A stretch of 64,000 nt of DNA, from the NCBI RefSeq assembly GCF_003286085.1, contig NW_020825289.1:372001-436000 (forward strand), read 5' to 3'. Source of the stretch: Drosophila persimilis. Its lineage: Eukaryota; Arthropoda; Insecta; Diptera; Drosophilidae. This document shows, piece by piece, positions 1 to 11,800 of this stretch. Made by a program: the position numbers and the translations under genes. The notes under the pieces were generated by a model. It had not been told where the DNA came from and searched no databases. It saw nothing but the letters and a program-made list of their open reading frames with translations. Numbering within the stretch: the first letter of the stretch is position 1; the number at the start of each line of letters is the position of its first letter.

Positions 1-385
1 AACCTAAACCGTCTTGTGTACAGGTTTACGGATGCGTGCAACAAAGCCTTCAAGGCAGCATGTCCTTCTACCAGACCAAGGGGAAAAAAGAAACCCCCCT
101 GGTGGTCTAAGCAACTAGACACCCTTCGTAGAACTTGCAGGACTCTATTCAATAGAGCCACAAGAACTAAGGAGGATACTCACTGGGCAGACTATAAATC
201 CACTATACAAAAAGGAAACGAGGAAGGCTAAAAGAGCCTCCTGGCAAAAATGTTGCTCCGAAATCGAGGAAACCTCGGAGGCCGCAAGACTCCGGAAAGT
301 TCTCTCAAAAACCACCCCCTCGGTAGGGTACCTCAAAAAGAATGATGGCACGTGGACCAACTCTAGTGAGGAGTCCCTGCACATC

Positions 386-2803
386 TTGCTCGACACGCAC
401 TTCCCCGGATGCACATCCACCGAGCCGTCACACCTCCCAAGAGAGGGATCGGTAGAAGCGATGGACCATATCCTTACAAAACGGAACATAAGTTGGGCAG
501 TAAACAGCTTCAACCCGTTCAAATCGCCAGGCCCGGACCAGGTAATCCCGGCCCAGCTTCAGAGGGCCGGGGAGACGGCCATCAACTGGCTACATAGTAT
601 CTTCAGGAAGATACTGGCGGTATGTACAATACCGCAAGCGTGGCTTAAGGCTAGGATAGTTTTCGTCCCTAAAGCAGGCAAAGCCTCACACTCAACCCCA
701 AAAGACTTTAGACCAATCAGTTTATCGTCTTTCCTACTCAAAACCTTTGAGAGACTTATCGGGTTACAATTACGGACTACCATAAGTCCCCAGCTGTACT
801 CAAGTGCGCAGCATGCCTACCGGAAAGGAAAATCCACGGAAACGGCACTTCACGAAGTGATCTCGAGTGTAGAAAAATCCCTGCATCTCAAAGAATACTC
901 ACTAATAGCTTTTCTCGATATCGAGGGAGCCTTCAACAACGTCACACCGGGCGCCATTACAGAAGCCCTGACTGACCTGGGGGTGGACCGTCACTTGGTG
1001 ATGCTCATTGATCAATTGCTCATACGCAGGACGGTGACATCATCGATGGGATCGTCCACCCAGTCAAGGTATGTCAACAGAGGAACCCCGCAAGGGGGAG
1101 TTCTGTCTCCTCTTCTATGGAACATTGCAGTCAATAAGATTCTTTGCGACCTGGAAGAGGGGGGCTGTAAAGTAGTGGCATACGCGGATGACGTTGCAAT
1201 TATCTTTGCGGGGAAATACCCCCAAACACTATGCGACCTAATGACTGCAAAGCTTGCTCGATTGTCCCAATGGACAGAATCGCGCGGATTGGGACTAAAT
1301 CCCTCGAAAACGGAACTCGTGTTATTCACAAAAAAATACAAGGTCCCGCCCCTCAACCCCCCAACACTAAACGGATACAGGCTCTCCTTCAGCGATAGTG
1401 CCAGTTACTTAGGGTTGGTAATTGACAAAAAGCTTAGCTGGAACCTGAATGTCAAGGATAGAGTGAGGAAGGCAACGACAGCACTCTATACTTGCAAAAA
1501 AGCTATCGGCCTAAAGTGGGGCATGAACCCAAGCATAGTCCGATGGATATATCTGGCAATAGTCAGACCTATAATACTCTACGGAGTTACTGTCTGGTGG
1601 CCTGCCCTAGCGAAAAGGACAATAACCAATCAGCTGGGCAAGGTTCAGCGAACAGCCGCCCTCTGCATCAGTGGAGCTCTTCGAACTACACTAAATGATG
1701 CGCTAAACGCCATGTTATGCCTTCAGAGCCTTGACTTTGCAGGAAAGGAGCGGGCAGAAATGGCAGCAATACGTCTTAGGGACTCTGAACAATGGGTACC
1801 CCAGAACATAGGTCACTCATCTATACTAAACAAAAACAACAAGGTCCCAGCAAGAACGGACTATCAAGTTCCAATGGAGCACACGGAGACTCCATTCAAC
1901 ATAATCATCCCTCATAGAGACGATTGGCTCGAGGGACCCCCCGGCCCAGACGGGACCATAAGCATCTTCACGGATGGCTCAAAACTGGACGGCAGGGTTG
2001 GAGGAGGAATCTACTCTGAACAACTTAACATAAGGCAATCTTTCAGGCTTCCGGATCACTGTAGCGTCTTCCAAGCGGAAGTTACAGCAATCAGGGAGGC
2101 TCTGTACTGCCTTCATACGGTTACCACCACGGCAACCAATCTAAACATCTACAGCGACAGCCAAGCTGCGATCAGATCACTTAACGCGATCTCCTCGAAC
2201 TCGGCTACTGTGGCGAAGTGCCGCAGATCTCTTCACGAGATGGCTCAGCAATTTGCTATCAGCCTTATATGGGTCCCGGGTCACCGGGATATCGAGGGCA
2301 ACTGCATAGCGGACGAGCTGGCCAGATCTGGCACTACAACCCCCCTTCTCCAAGATAAGGAGGATATTTGTATGCCTATGGCCACCTGCAAGCTCATCAT
2401 AAAAGAGCAGTACACGCGACTGATAGACAACAAGTGGCAAACAGGGCTACGTTGTCGCACAGCTCGGCAAACATGGCCGACCATAGATAAGAAGCGCACC
2501 TCAGAGCTCTGCAAACTAGGCAGGGAAAGGTGCAGCGCAGTCATACGTTCCCTCACAGGACACTGGCTAGTAGGCACCCACGCAAACAGGCTGGGTGCCC
2601 CATACAATGATTTCTGCCGCAGCTGCAGAGACGAGGACGAGGAGGAAACAGTGGAACACCTGTTCTGTTCCTGTCCAGCTCTCAGCAGAAGGAGGCTGCA
2701 TCACTTGGGCTCTGCCTTTCTGAACGACATCTCGGAGATGTCCACGCTATGTCCCAGAAAGATCGTCAACTTTATAAGGGCATCTGGATGGGACAACTGT
2801 TGA
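386..2803 (+). CDS. LOA-clade ORF2: reverse transcriptase-RNase H
   Basis: An open frame of about 800 codons encodes the retrotransposition enzyme. In order it shows RT motifs with LDIEGAFNN (motif A), GTPQGGVLSPLLWN (motif B) and YADDVA (catalytic motif, near 1180-1195). A thumb region follows, then RNase H with FTDGSKLDGRVGGG near 1970, SDSQAA near 2155 and the PGHRDIEGN...AD block near 2276-2312. A C-terminal Cys-His motif (CRSCRDEDEEETVEHLFCSC) lies near 2614-2672. The listed start is only where the frame is first usable. The real ORF2 start and endonuclease lie off the left edge, and a frame change near 230 separates this frame from the upstream part, so the copy is probably dead. Confidence 0.85.
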   Translation: MLDTHFPGCTSTEPSHLPREGSVEAMDHILTKRNISWAVNSFNPFKSPGPDQVIPAQLQRAGETAINWLHSIFRKILAVCTIPQAWLKARIVFVPKAGKASHSTPKDFRPISLSSFLLKTFERLIGLQLRTTISPQLYSSAQHAYRKGKSTETALHEVISSVEKSLHLKEYSLIAFLDIEGAFNNVTPGAITEALTDLGVDRHLVMLIDQLLIRRTVTSSMGSSTQSRYVNRGTPQGGVLSPLLWNIAVNKILCDLEEGGCKVVAYADDVAIIFAGKYPQTLCDLMTAKLARLSQWTESRGLGLNPSKTELVLFTKKYKVPPLNPPTLNGYRLSFSDSASYLGLVIDKKLSWNLNVKDRVRKATTALYTCKKAIGLKWGMNPSIVRWIYLAIVRPIILYGVTVWWPALAKRTITNQLGKVQRTAALCISGALRTTLNDALNAMLCLQSLDFAGKERAEMAAIRLRDSEQWVPQNIGHSSILNKNNKVPARTDYQVPMEHTETPFNIIIPHRDDWLEGPPGPDGTISIFTDGSKLDGRVGGGIYSEQLNIRQSFRLPDHCSVFQAEVTAIREALYCLHTVTTTATNLNIYSDSQAAIRSLNAISSNSATVAKCRRSLHEMAQQFAISLIWVPGHRDIEGNCIADELARSGTTTPLLQDKEDICMPMATCKLIIKEQYTRLIDNKWQTGLRCRTARQTWPTIDKKRTSELCKLGRERCSAVIRSLTGHWLVGTHANRLGAPYNDFCRSCRDEDEEETVEHLFCSCPALSRRRLHHLGSAFLNDISEMSTLCPRKIVNFIRASGWDNC

Positions 2804-2905
2804 CATGAAGTCTCATCTGCAGGGAGGGAATGATCCCAAGCGGTATCACAACGGGCCGAAACCGGCCTATGTGTGCTGGGCTCCGAGCGAGCTTGGCGGC
2901 CGTCT

Positions 2906-2927
2906 CTACCTAACCTAACCTAACCTT
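2906..2927 (+). repeat. (CCTAA)n tail of LOA copy 1
   Basis: Three to four pentamer units end the element, where most LINEs would carry poly(A). The complementary strand reads (TTAGG)n. LOA copy 2 ends the same way at 21119-21141. Confidence 0.8.
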
Positions 2928-2931
2928 AAGG

Positions 2932-3555
2932 GGTAGCAGACAGATCTTGTTGATGGGTCGACGACCCTCGCTAGTGGCCACTTCATGGGAGGCAGATTGT
3001 CATCCCTGGCAAGAAAAAATTCTGCGACTGCCAAAATATGTCTCAAAGTGCACTACTTTGAGCGCTGCTGCAACGATGTGATGTACTCATCAGAACAGTT
3101 GCTGCTTCGTAACGTCATGCTTAGCGAACAAAGCAGGACGGCCACCATTCAAGTAATACGCTGGAAACTAGAGTTATTGAATAATTAACTGCCGTGAATG
3201 AAATGCCAGTCTGTAGTCTCAGCCAAGTACAAATCTAGCAGCGCCTTTGTCGTCGCTAAGGTAAAAACGTTTTAACCCAACCAGCTCATTCCTAGAGCCG
3301 GCAAAATTTGTTGCCTTGTCTGACCAAATATGTAGCGGATCTCGAATGGTGCATATGAAGCGCTTTCGACCAATAAGGAAAGCAACTGTAGATAAATCAT
3401 TGATCAGCTCCAGATGAACAGCCTTGGTTGCGAAACAAATGAAGACGCAGACATACCAGTTGATTAGTAGCAAGTGAGCTAGATGAGGAGACTACTCCCC
3501 TGGCTCGCAGTGACTTCATGTCCTCCCATAGCTGAGTACGCTGCAGACTGAAATT
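2932..3555 (-). mobile_element. BEL/Pao fossil, integrase and C-terminal part
   Basis: Read on the minus strand, 3473-3219 gives an integrase core stretch typical of BEL/Pao (FATKAVHLELINDLST, then WSDKATNFAGSRN). The far left end (2970-2932) gives the family's C-terminal motif ending RRPINKICLLPL. LTRs are not seen. It is an old, broken remnant, and LOA copy 1 abuts it on the left. Confidence 0.75.
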
Positions 3556-4478
3556 TCAGAAACAGGAAACCACGAAGCTCTTGATGGAAATATTCTCCCA
3601 AGAGATTTAGCTGGCAGCCGAACAAAATAAACGTAATCGACGGAAATGTTCAACAAAGTGCGCTACGCAATCTACATTTTCTTTAGCAGAGTTTAACATT
3701 TCCGTTTAAACGGAAAAAGCCTCCAGAAACGACCCATCCCAAGCGATTTTTCTGGATTAAAGACAATCAATTAAATCAAATCATCGATTGCTTAAATTCA
3801 TCACAGTCGCGATATCGGCGTAATGTTGAAAAATTACAGCAGACGGTGAGCATGCGCGTTAAAATGCTTCAGGATCAATCCGCCGAAACTTTTTCTAAAC
3901 AATAGTTAGATATTAGCGATGGGAAAGTTCCTACGCACTGGATACTGGATGCATAAAATACAGACGGACTTCTGCACAATCATCGACTCGCAAAATTTAA
4001 AAATACAACAGTTGTTGCCTGGGGACTCAATCTTTTTCACAAATCTATCGATTCAGTTTGCGATACCAACGAAACTGTGAATTATGCAATTGAGTTTTCA
4101 AATGGATTGGATTTGCCAGGCTTGCCATCACACCATTTACAATTGAAGGTTGGATCATTCTGCTTCTTAACTTAAACCCACCACAGCTGTGTAATGAAGC
4201 CATCATTTTGAATAGAAAGTTTCAAAGCGAAAATGTGTTGCTGCCACGAATCCCTATGATTAATACAGATGTGTCAATTAAAATCAAACGCAATCAATTC
4301 CCAATTCGATTGACATTCGCTATGACGATCAATAAGTCAGATGGCCATAGATTGTCTGTATGTGGCTTAGATTTGGAAACACCATGCTTTTCTATATGTG
4401 ACGCCATTCATCCAGTTTGTTTGTGTTGGCTAAAGGCAACTCTATTGCGCAGAGAGATTAATCTTCATTTTTAAGTAG
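3556..4478 (+). mobile_element. Helitron Rep/helicase fragment
   Basis: Pieces of the C-terminal half of a Helitron Pif1-like helicase are readable. They run from the MRVKMLQDQSAETFSKQ...LDISDGKVPTHWILDA stretch near 3850-3960, through GLDLPGLPSHHLQLKVGS near 4105-4155, to the open piece 4208-4474 (LLPRIPMINTDVSIKIKRNQ, then FPIRLTFAMTINKSDGH). The last corresponds to helicase motif VI in the family, where a GQ replaces the DGH here. Several stops and frame changes are present, so this is a dead fragment of a DNA transposon. It lies in the Gprk1 intron after exon 3, on the strand opposite to the gene. I could not define its termini. Confidence 0.8.
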
Positions 4479-4662
4479 TCTTATAAGTAAGTAAGTCCCC
4501 GCATACTTATAGTAGATAGTTATTTTTATTGAACTGAAAAATGGTTTCCTAGAAAAATTCTACATGGCAAATCAACGTTTGACGGGTCACCTAGTTATTT
4601 CATAATATTCTATAGCATGGTTCTATCTTCATGGCTATAATTATATGTACAAATTGTGATAC

Positions 4663-4736
4663 CTGTTCATAGAACTTCAGTTGTTGTATTGGTTCATCCG
4701 AGTCGTTTTCACAAAAATCTTTAAAGAGCAGGTAAC
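4663..4736 (-). CDS. Gprk1: Gprk1 exon 3 (GPCR kinase, RGS-homology part)
   Basis: This exon was found by splice-site reading on the minus strand. The acceptor is TTGTAG at 4737-4742 and the donor is GTATCA just below 4663. It encodes the end of a Gly codon and then [24 protein letters not shown], ending in phase 0. This is the start of the RGS-homology domain of GRK2/3-type kinases, which phosphorylate active G-protein-coupled receptors at the membrane. It follows exon 2 after a 51-bp intron, a usual minimal size for Drosophila. Exons for the rest of the RGS domain, the kinase domain and the PH domain are not in the window and must lie to the left. Confidence 0.93.
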
Positions 4737-4787
4737 CTACAACACAAATATTAATATCGGGCATTAAAATATATAAGAACTACTTAC

Positions 4788-4864
4788 CTAAAACTTCATT
4801 AAAAATTTTATGAAAGTTCAGTTGGTTTTCTTTTTCCAAATATTTGTACATAACGCTTCTGACA
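4788..4864 (-). CDS. Gprk1: Gprk1 exon 2
   Basis: This is a minus-strand exon of 77 bp. The acceptor TTTCAG ends at 4865 and the donor is GTAAGT at 4787-4782. It completes a Ser codon begun by AG at the end of exon 1, then reads [25 protein letters not shown], and leaves one G that completes Gly with exon 3. The phases therefore agree on both sides. In the GRK2 family this segment links the N-terminal receptor-docking helix to the RGS-homology domain. No stop or frame damage is seen, so the gene looks functional as far as it can be read. Confidence 0.93.
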
Positions 4865-5185
4865 CTGAAACGAAAAAAATGTGCTCATGTATTAATTTAT
4901 ATAATTTGAGATCACCATTATCTAAAGTTTTAAATCTTATTTCCGTTTCTCACTATACATATGTATTTAATAGTGGACTTGATTTTGACAATATATGATT
5001 AAAATTAAAAGCATAATTTGCAAGCGGCACACAGGGCCTTAAGCGAAATTATGAGTCGAAAGCCCTTTGACTAAATTATACGCATCTAATAGAGAATTTG
5101 CCAAAGAATTGGGAATCTAATCTAATCTAATGATACACATTTAGTCTCTTGTATTATTTTTAGTAATTTTTAGAGATAAAAACAG

Positions 5186-5535
5186 TTATCGTGCATCGAC
5201 AGTAAGAGATAAAACTTTATTTTTCAAACTATATAAATTTTGGCAAATTTTCAACTTTGACTTTGGCCTAAAAAAGCTGCAATATCTTGAAATATCATCA
5301 ATATAACCGGCACTCCAAGAGTAGAGGGTATATTCCATTTGTGGGGAAAGTGGACGTGTGTAACGCCCAGAATTTTGTGAATTAAGCCATCCGGCCAAAC
5401 GCGGTCGAAAACCTGGGCGACATCTAGGAAGACAGCGAAGCTATACTCGCGTCTTTCAAATGCATTTTGTATCTCAGAAGTAATCCGTCTGATAGCAATA
5501 AGTGCAAGTGAAAGCCACATATTATAGTGAGTGTG
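5186..5535 (-). mobile_element. Jockey-clade LINE fragment (RT)
   Basis: The minus strand encodes RRITSEIQNAFERREYSFAV followed by FLDVAQVFDRVWPDGLIHKI. This is the motif A neighbourhood of Jockey-clade reverse transcriptases such as Doc, F or Juan. Only about 110 codons are left, and the frame changes at the 3' side. It is a short dead fragment in intron 1 of Gprk1 and cannot be assigned to a subfamily. Confidence 0.75.
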
Positions 5536-5594
5536 AGTGAGACTGCATATGTTGATGTTGATTAACCCTTAACAGGTCCGTGGGGCTTAAAATT

Positions 5595-7150
5595 TTACCT
5601 TTTTGACCAATTCTTCCCAACCACCTATTTTGAGGAAAGCTACTCTGGTCATCCGTACCCATACGGTTTACCGAGGTCGAACGGCATTATCAGTCCCTTG
5701 TTAAATGAATGCTCTTTACATCATGATCTTCGACTAGTTAAGCCGGTGTTTTCACCGGGTCCAGACGGGGTTCCAGGTTGTGTACTCAGGTGCTGCGCCG
5801 AGACACTTTCAAGATAACTTACAGATGGATGTTATTTACACCGACATTAGTAAAGCATTCGACTCTGTAAGCCATTCCCTTTTAGCACATAAACTTGACC
5901 TTTTAGGTTTTCCGCCCAACCTCCTCAGATGGATTTCTAGCTATCTTTGCTCCAGGTCTCAAAGATCCTCTTCAAAAACTCCCTCTCTTCACCAGTAAAG
6001 GTTTCTTCGGGAGTAACACAGGGCAGCCATCTAGGCCCCTTAATCTTCACACTCTTTATTAATGACCTGCCTTCGGTATTAACATACTCTCGAGTACTTA
6101 TGTATGCGGATGATGTTAAGCTGTGTGTCCAGTATAAGGACATTTAATTTCATTCTTGCTTGCAGTCCGGTCTTAATAACTTTCAGACATGGTGTTGTGC
6201 AAACTTGTTACACCTTAATGCCTCGAAATGCAAAGTTATGACATTTCATCGTTCTAGCCGTTTTTTGGCTCCCTATACCTTATTTGGTGGTTCTCTTGAC
6301 AGAATTACCCTGGTGGATGATCTGGGTGTTATGTTAGACCCCAAGTTAAAGTTTTCTGAACACATTTCTACCATGGTAAATAAGGCCTGTGTTTCTTGTG
6401 ATTTTAAAGAGGTGGTCAAAGTAATTTGACGACCCCTATATAACAAAGACTCTCTATACCTCGCTTGTTCGTCCGATCTTAGAATACGGCTTCTGTGTAT
6501 GGTGCCCTCAGTAAAAAGTACTTCACGACCGTATAGAATCAGTACAGAACAACTTTTTGCTCTTTGCTCTGCGGGGCTCTTACTCTAGTCGACTGCTATT
6601 AGTAAACCTCCCATCCATAGTTAACCGTAGAAAAATGCTTGGTGTTATTTTTATGCACAACTTGATCAAGGGTGGCGTAGATAGCCCTGATATGGTGAAC
6701 CGCATAAACTTCAGTATTCCTAATAGACTTACTAGAAATTTTATACCGTTGTTCCTTCCAGTTTGTAGATCGAATTATTCCTTGCATGAAGCGTTTAGGG
6801 TCTTATGCTCGGATTATAATTCCCTCTACCATATCATATCATATCCACCACTAATTCTCTTCCTCTTATTAAATTACTAATCCTTACACACCTTTCTAGT
6901 AATTAGTAATTGTAGTGGTATTTGTATTTTGAATGCATGCTTAGTTCTCCTAGCAATGTTTAGTTCTAATTTTCATGCCTTGGATCCACGCGTAGCAGCC
7001 TTCTGCTGGTGTCACACGGGTCTAATGCACGTTTTTTCACCATTTTGCATTCGTTCCAGATGATGGTCTTCGATGCTGACAAACCGCTGGCCATTGCGTA
7101 GTTATTTGCAATATTAAATATTGGTTCTTCAATATTTGAAGAGGGCACGC
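5595..7150 (+). mobile_element. CR1-like LINE, copy 1 (deleted, decayed)
   Basis: This copy aligns by eye with the better copy at 45556-48400, starting at the segment encoding FFPTTYFEESYSGHPYPYGL. Recognisable RT parts are YTDISKAFDSVSHSLLAHKL (5835 on), the motif B stretch with QGSHLGPLIFTLFINDLPS (6024 on) and YADDVK near 6103. About 200 bp between the linker and RT motif A are missing compared with the other copy, and several frame changes split the rest. The 3' untranslated part near 6975-7025 matches 48320-48360. I assign it to the CR1 clade (Cr1a-like) from the style of the RT motifs. A related Jockey-superfamily clade is possible. Confidence 0.75.
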
Positions 7151-7316
7151 GGTCGAAGGGGATAAAAAGTATCTTATAGCATACAGTCTCCTGAATCTGA
7201 TCTACCTTCCCACCAATTTTCAGCCTAATCGGTTCAGCCGTTCTTGAGTTATAAATGGTGCAACTAATACGAATTTATTTTATATACATAGTACATATAT
7301 AGTATATAGAAGAGAA
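7151..7316. other. Unclassified repeat-like spacer
   Basis: This holds a non-coding stretch of the kind common in Drosophila interspersed repeats (for example CGGTTCAGCCGTTCTTGAG at 7231-7249), followed by an AT-rich tract. I cannot name the family. It lies between the CR1-like tail and the I-clade 5' end. Confidence 0.3.
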
Positions 7317-7507
7317 CAGTGCCAGTCTAGACTTCGTCAAGTAAAGACGCGCCAGCAGCTAAGCAACAGCAAACGCAAACCTAACAACAAAATCCACGCA
7401 GAAAAACATTCAAGTGCACAAAGCTAATTCCAAAAAAGCCAATAACAAACACACCAAGTGAAGTTACAAGTCCAAGTGAAGCGGGCAGCAGCCCAAGCTC
7501 GAGCGCA

Positions 7508-8695
7508 ATGTCGCGACCACCAGACCAAAAATTGCTCACACAGTGGGACAAAACAGCATTCTTAGAACCAAAATACATATCAATAAACAGAAAAGATAAC
7601 AAATCTTTCGAAAACACCTCCCCTTTTATAATAAAAAAAGTCATAGACTACCAGTGTTGCGGTGAAGTAGACTCGGTTAAAAAAATCAGAGACGGATCAC
7701 TTCTAGTCAAAACAAAAGGAACAGCCCAGGCTACTAGACTTATGAAAATCACCAAATTCCACGACTTCGAAGTAATAGCAACCGAACACAAAACACTAAA
7801 CTTCTCCAAAGGGGTAATCTACTCCAACGACTTGCGGAACATTGATATAGACGAAATCAAAAAAGAACTCAAACCTCAAAAAGTCATTGACGCAACCAAA
7901 ATACTTAAACAGAAAGACAACGTACTCCATGAAACCGGACTCATCATCGTCACATTCGACACACCAACTCTACCTCAACATCTAATGATCGGTTATGAAC
8001 GAGTGAACGTACGTCCTCAAACACCCCGCCCCCTTAAATGCCACAACTGCCAAAAATACGGCCACCCTTCTAAATACTGCAGATCCCCAAAGATCTGTAC
8101 TAACTGCTCAGAAGTGCACCCTGCTGACGATGAACTATGCTCTAAGCCAAAGTTTTGCAATAACTGCAAATTCAACACCGACATCCAGAATAACCACAGC
8201 CCCATAGACAAAAATTGCCCAGAATTCCTCAAACAAAAAGAAATCACAATAATCAAAACAATCGAAAAAGTAGACTTCACTACCGCAAAGAAAATTTACC
8301 ATCAACGGAACCCCCATCAATCCACACCATACGCTGAAGTAGCCCGCCATCAACAACCAAAACCTCATCTCACTGAAACACCTACCTCATCATCGCCCAC
8401 CTATAACCAATCACACCAAATAAGACCAATCAAAGACTACGGAGACATCACCCCAAACACACATCCAATCAACCCTAAGCCAACTTCATCCCAACTACAC
8501 CCCCCCAGTCAACAACAAGAAATGGATATGGACATCGAAACTACGCTAAAAATACCAAAAACTCGAAAACTATCCAAGATTCTGACCGTAAACTCAGAAG
8601 CCAGACTAAGGAAAAAGACAAACTTAACCTGGTTACCAAACACCTCAAAGCCAAAGATAAAACTGAAAAAAATAAGACCCCAAACGCAAACCTAG
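7508..8695 (+). CDS. I-clade ORF1 (nucleic-acid-binding, gag-like)
   Basis: An intact 395-codon frame starts at ATG 7508. The protein is Lys/Asn-rich. Near residues 175-240 it has three zinc knuckles: CHNCQKYGHPSKYC, then CTNCSEVHPADDELC, then CNNCKFNTDIQNNHSPIDKNC. These are followed by the I-factor-like segment EFLKQKEITIIKTIEKVDFT. The second half is Pro/Ser/Thr-rich and low in complexity. ORF1 proteins of this clade bind element RNA and act as chaperones in the ribonucleoprotein. The open frame contrasts with the broken ORF2 beside it, so this is either a fairly recent insertion or chance survival. Confidence 0.88.
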   Translation: MSRPPDQKLLTQWDKTAFLEPKYISINRKDNKSFENTSPFIIKKVIDYQCCGEVDSVKKIRDGSLLVKTKGTAQATRLMKITKFHDFEVIATEHKTLNFSKGVIYSNDLRNIDIDEIKKELKPQKVIDATKILKQKDNVLHETGLIIVTFDTPTLPQHLMIGYERVNVRPQTPRPLKCHNCQKYGHPSKYCRSPKICTNCSEVHPADDELCSKPKFCNNCKFNTDIQNNHSPIDKNCPEFLKQKEITIIKTIEKVDFTTAKKIYHQRNPHQSTPYAEVARHQQPKPHLTETPTSSSPTYNQSHQIRPIKDYGDITPNTHPINPKPTSSQLHPPSQQQEMDMDIETTLKIPKTRKLSKILTVNSEARLRKKTNLTWLPNTSKPKIKLKKIRPQTQT

Positions 8696-8825
8696 CCCTT
8701 TTATCAAATAATGCATTAGCAAACCAAATTTACAGCGAAGACGATCTTTAAATATCAACCCAAACTAGTAATTACCACTAAGCCCTATCACTAAGAAAAC
8801 AAAACACTACTCCCACTAACTTATA

Positions 8826-11800
8826 ATGCTCAAAATAATCCAATGGAACATCCACGGATACAAGAATAATTATATAAAACTACAAACACTCATGAAATCC
8901 CACAACCCTCAAATTATTGCATTACATGAAACCCACATAACGAACCCCATCTCACTCCCAATCCCAATTAACTTTAGCCTATACTGCAACAACAACCCCA
9001 CAAATGCTTTCGGTGGCACAGCTCTCCTCATTCACAACTCCATCTCCCATACCCAAATTCAACTCAACGCAGACTTTGACGCAGTAGGCGTCACCATAAG
9101 GTCCAAATCAAACCTCAATATCATACAACACACAACACATTTACCCACATCGATCTCTCACTTGCAACATCCAGAATTGCTCCAGAGATCCTCTGGCAAG
9201 TGATAGATGACCTTTACGGTTCTGACCACTTTCCCATCTTACTTACACTATTCAACACTCCCTCTCCCTATCCCCCCTCCCCCTTCACCACTAAACCTAC
9301 TTTCAATCTCAAAAACGCAGACTGGGACCTCTTCAGGAAACATACAGCCCGCTCCATCTCCACAACTCAATCAGATAACAATGTCAATAGAGAAGCCGCC
9401 CTAATAAAAAAAATACTTATCAAGGTGCCCACCGTTCTATCCCACAAAACACCACCTTCTCTCTCACCCGCACTGTTCCCTGGTGGAACAAACAACTTTC
9501 ACTCCTCAAAAGAGACAAAGCCGTAAAATGGAACTACCTCAAGCACAACATTAGCAACCATAACATTATAGAATACAAAAAATCAAAAGCGTGTTTTAAA
9601 AGAGCAATTAGAGAAGCCAAACGAAAATCGATCCTTGAGTTCACAACCCATATACACCCAAACTCAGATCCAACCACAAAATGGTCCAACATCAGACGTC
9701 TCTGCGTTCTTAACCCCACTAAAAATATCCATGCCATTCACAACCCGTACACCCAATCACAAACAACCTGTCCCGAAATAGCCAACTCCTTTGCCCAGAC
9801 ATGGTCAGAAGAAGCAGACGACCTCAACTTCTCCCCAACATTCCTGTCCAACAAACTCCTCATTAATACCCCTTCTAACTATAACCCAACACCATCAGCC
9901 CTAGAAATCGAGAAAGACATAACATTAATCGAATACACATCAGCACTGTCCACCTTGAAAGGCAACACTCCTGGTCTAGACCGAATTTCTTACTCTATGC
10001 TAAAGAACTCACCCTACCCTCTCAAAACCAGAATCCTAACCCTTTACAACAAGATACTCGACTCCTCCATCCCACAATCCCTTAAACTCAGCCTAGTCCT
10101 TCCCATCTTAAAACCACAAAAGCCCCTAGCCGATATCAAATCTTACAGACCCATCTCCCTAAAATCATGCCTAGCCAAAACTCTGGACAAGATTGTCGCA
10201 AAAAGGTTGTGGTGGTTTGTTTTAAATAACAACCTGATCCACAACAACCAACTAGGGTTCAAAAGAGGCAAATCTGTACTAGACAGTCTACTTTATGTAG
10301 ACCACCTAGCTACCAGAGCTATCGCCCTGAAAAAACACCTCACAGTCATCTCGCTGGACTTCACCAAAGCCTTCGACAGAATTGGTATTCACACCGAAAT
10401 AAACCAACTAAAACGAGGGGGAACGTTGTGAGTTGCTGCGGACACCGCAACTCTACAGTTATACCCGATACTAAGTCATTATGGCTCTCCTCCGGCAGAC
10501 GGCGCTAATATTAAACGACACGACAAAGAGTGCGTGCGAGAGAGACAGAAAATCAGTCTGAGCGTGACGTCGGGCGCTGCGTAGCCACTGCAAATTGATT
10601 TGTTCCTTTTGGCTATAAAAATGATCTGATCTGATCCAGATTCAGCAATCTGATAGATATGGTCATTCTCTATGATTCTGCGTTTTCAGTTTTCTCGAAT
10701 CTGCAATATTGTGGATGCAACAGATTTTCGTCCTTTGTGGGGGCGGATGGGGGTGGGGCGAAATTTTGAGATAAAGGTTTTATAGTGAGTTCTAACAGAA
10801 GTGCGGATACTCTAGCCTTAATAGTCTCTGAGATTTGTGGTTGCCTCAGATTTTCGTCCTTTGCGGGGGCGGAAGGGGGTGTGGCGAAATTTGGACATGA
10901 AACGGTCAAGGTCCGATATCACAGGAGTGTGGATACCAAATTTGGTTGCTCTGGCTTTTATAGGTTCTGAGATCCTTGAACTCATATTTTGCAATTGGCA
11001 AAACCGACCATGAAACCTGTGTGTTAGAGTGAGACAGAGGGAGAAAGAGTGAAATTGTTTTCGTTATTCTGGCTATATTAATTATACGATCTGGTTCAGA
11101 TTTTGCACTCTGTAAGATATAGTCATCTTCTACGATTCTGCCACAGATTTTCGCTCTTTGTGGGGGCGGAAGTGGGCGGGGCAACGTTTTGAAATATTCT
11201 TGTAGCAGTGACATATCACAGAAGTCTGGATCGTTGCTCTAGTTCTTGTAGTCTTTGAGCACTAGGCGCTAAAGGGGACGGACAGACAGACATGGCTCAA
11301 TCGACTCGGCTATTGATGCTGATCAAGAATATATATACTTTATGGGGTCGGAAACGATTCCTTCTGGACGTTACACACATCCACTTTTACCACAAATCTA
11401 ATATACCCCAATACTCATTTTGAGTATCGGGTATAAAAAGTCCCACAACTAACATCCAAACAATATTTAACCAAATAGACGACTGGTGCAATCACTCAGG
11501 CTCAATCCTCTCTAAAGAAAAATCCCAACTCCTTCATATATGCCGCAAACACAACTGCAAACCCAAGATACTCACCGGTGGCACAACCATCCAAGCTACC
11601 CACACACTCAGAATCCTAGGGCTCACAATCAACCCTAAATACAATTTGATCTCTCACATCAACAAACTCAAAATTGACCTTGCTAAGCCACTAGGCATTA
11701 TCAAACAGCTGTCTTCATTTAAATATAACTGCCACACTTCATCATTAGTGCAAATCATAAAATCCATAATCATTTCCAAAATAGATTTCTGCCTTCCCAT

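Larger units (their letters stand above)
1..2931 (+). mobile_element. LOA-clade LINE, copy 1 (5' truncated)
   Basis: This is the 3' two-thirds of a non-LTR retrotransposon entering from the left edge. Bases 1-231 encode the end of the endonuclease/RT linker, followed by a frame change into the long RT-RNase H frame. The combination of RT, RNase H and a C-terminal Cys-rich motif, plus a pentanucleotide tail instead of poly(A), fits the LOA/Bilbo/baggins clade. The element stops at a (CCTAA)n tail directly against a BEL/Pao fossil. Of the four LOA copies here it is the best preserved over the RT core. It is related to copies 2 and 3 but clearly a different family. Confidence 0.85.

Noticed and set aside
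2906-2927. TTAGG-type telomere sequence
   Set aside because: Only three to four units, positioned exactly at the 3' end of a LINE; Drosophila lacks telomerase-type repeats.
10430-10453. Hairpin GAGTTGC...GCAACTC as a terminator or regulatory RNA
   Set aside because: It recurs at the same place in copies B and C and is the terminal hairpin of the INE-1-like element.
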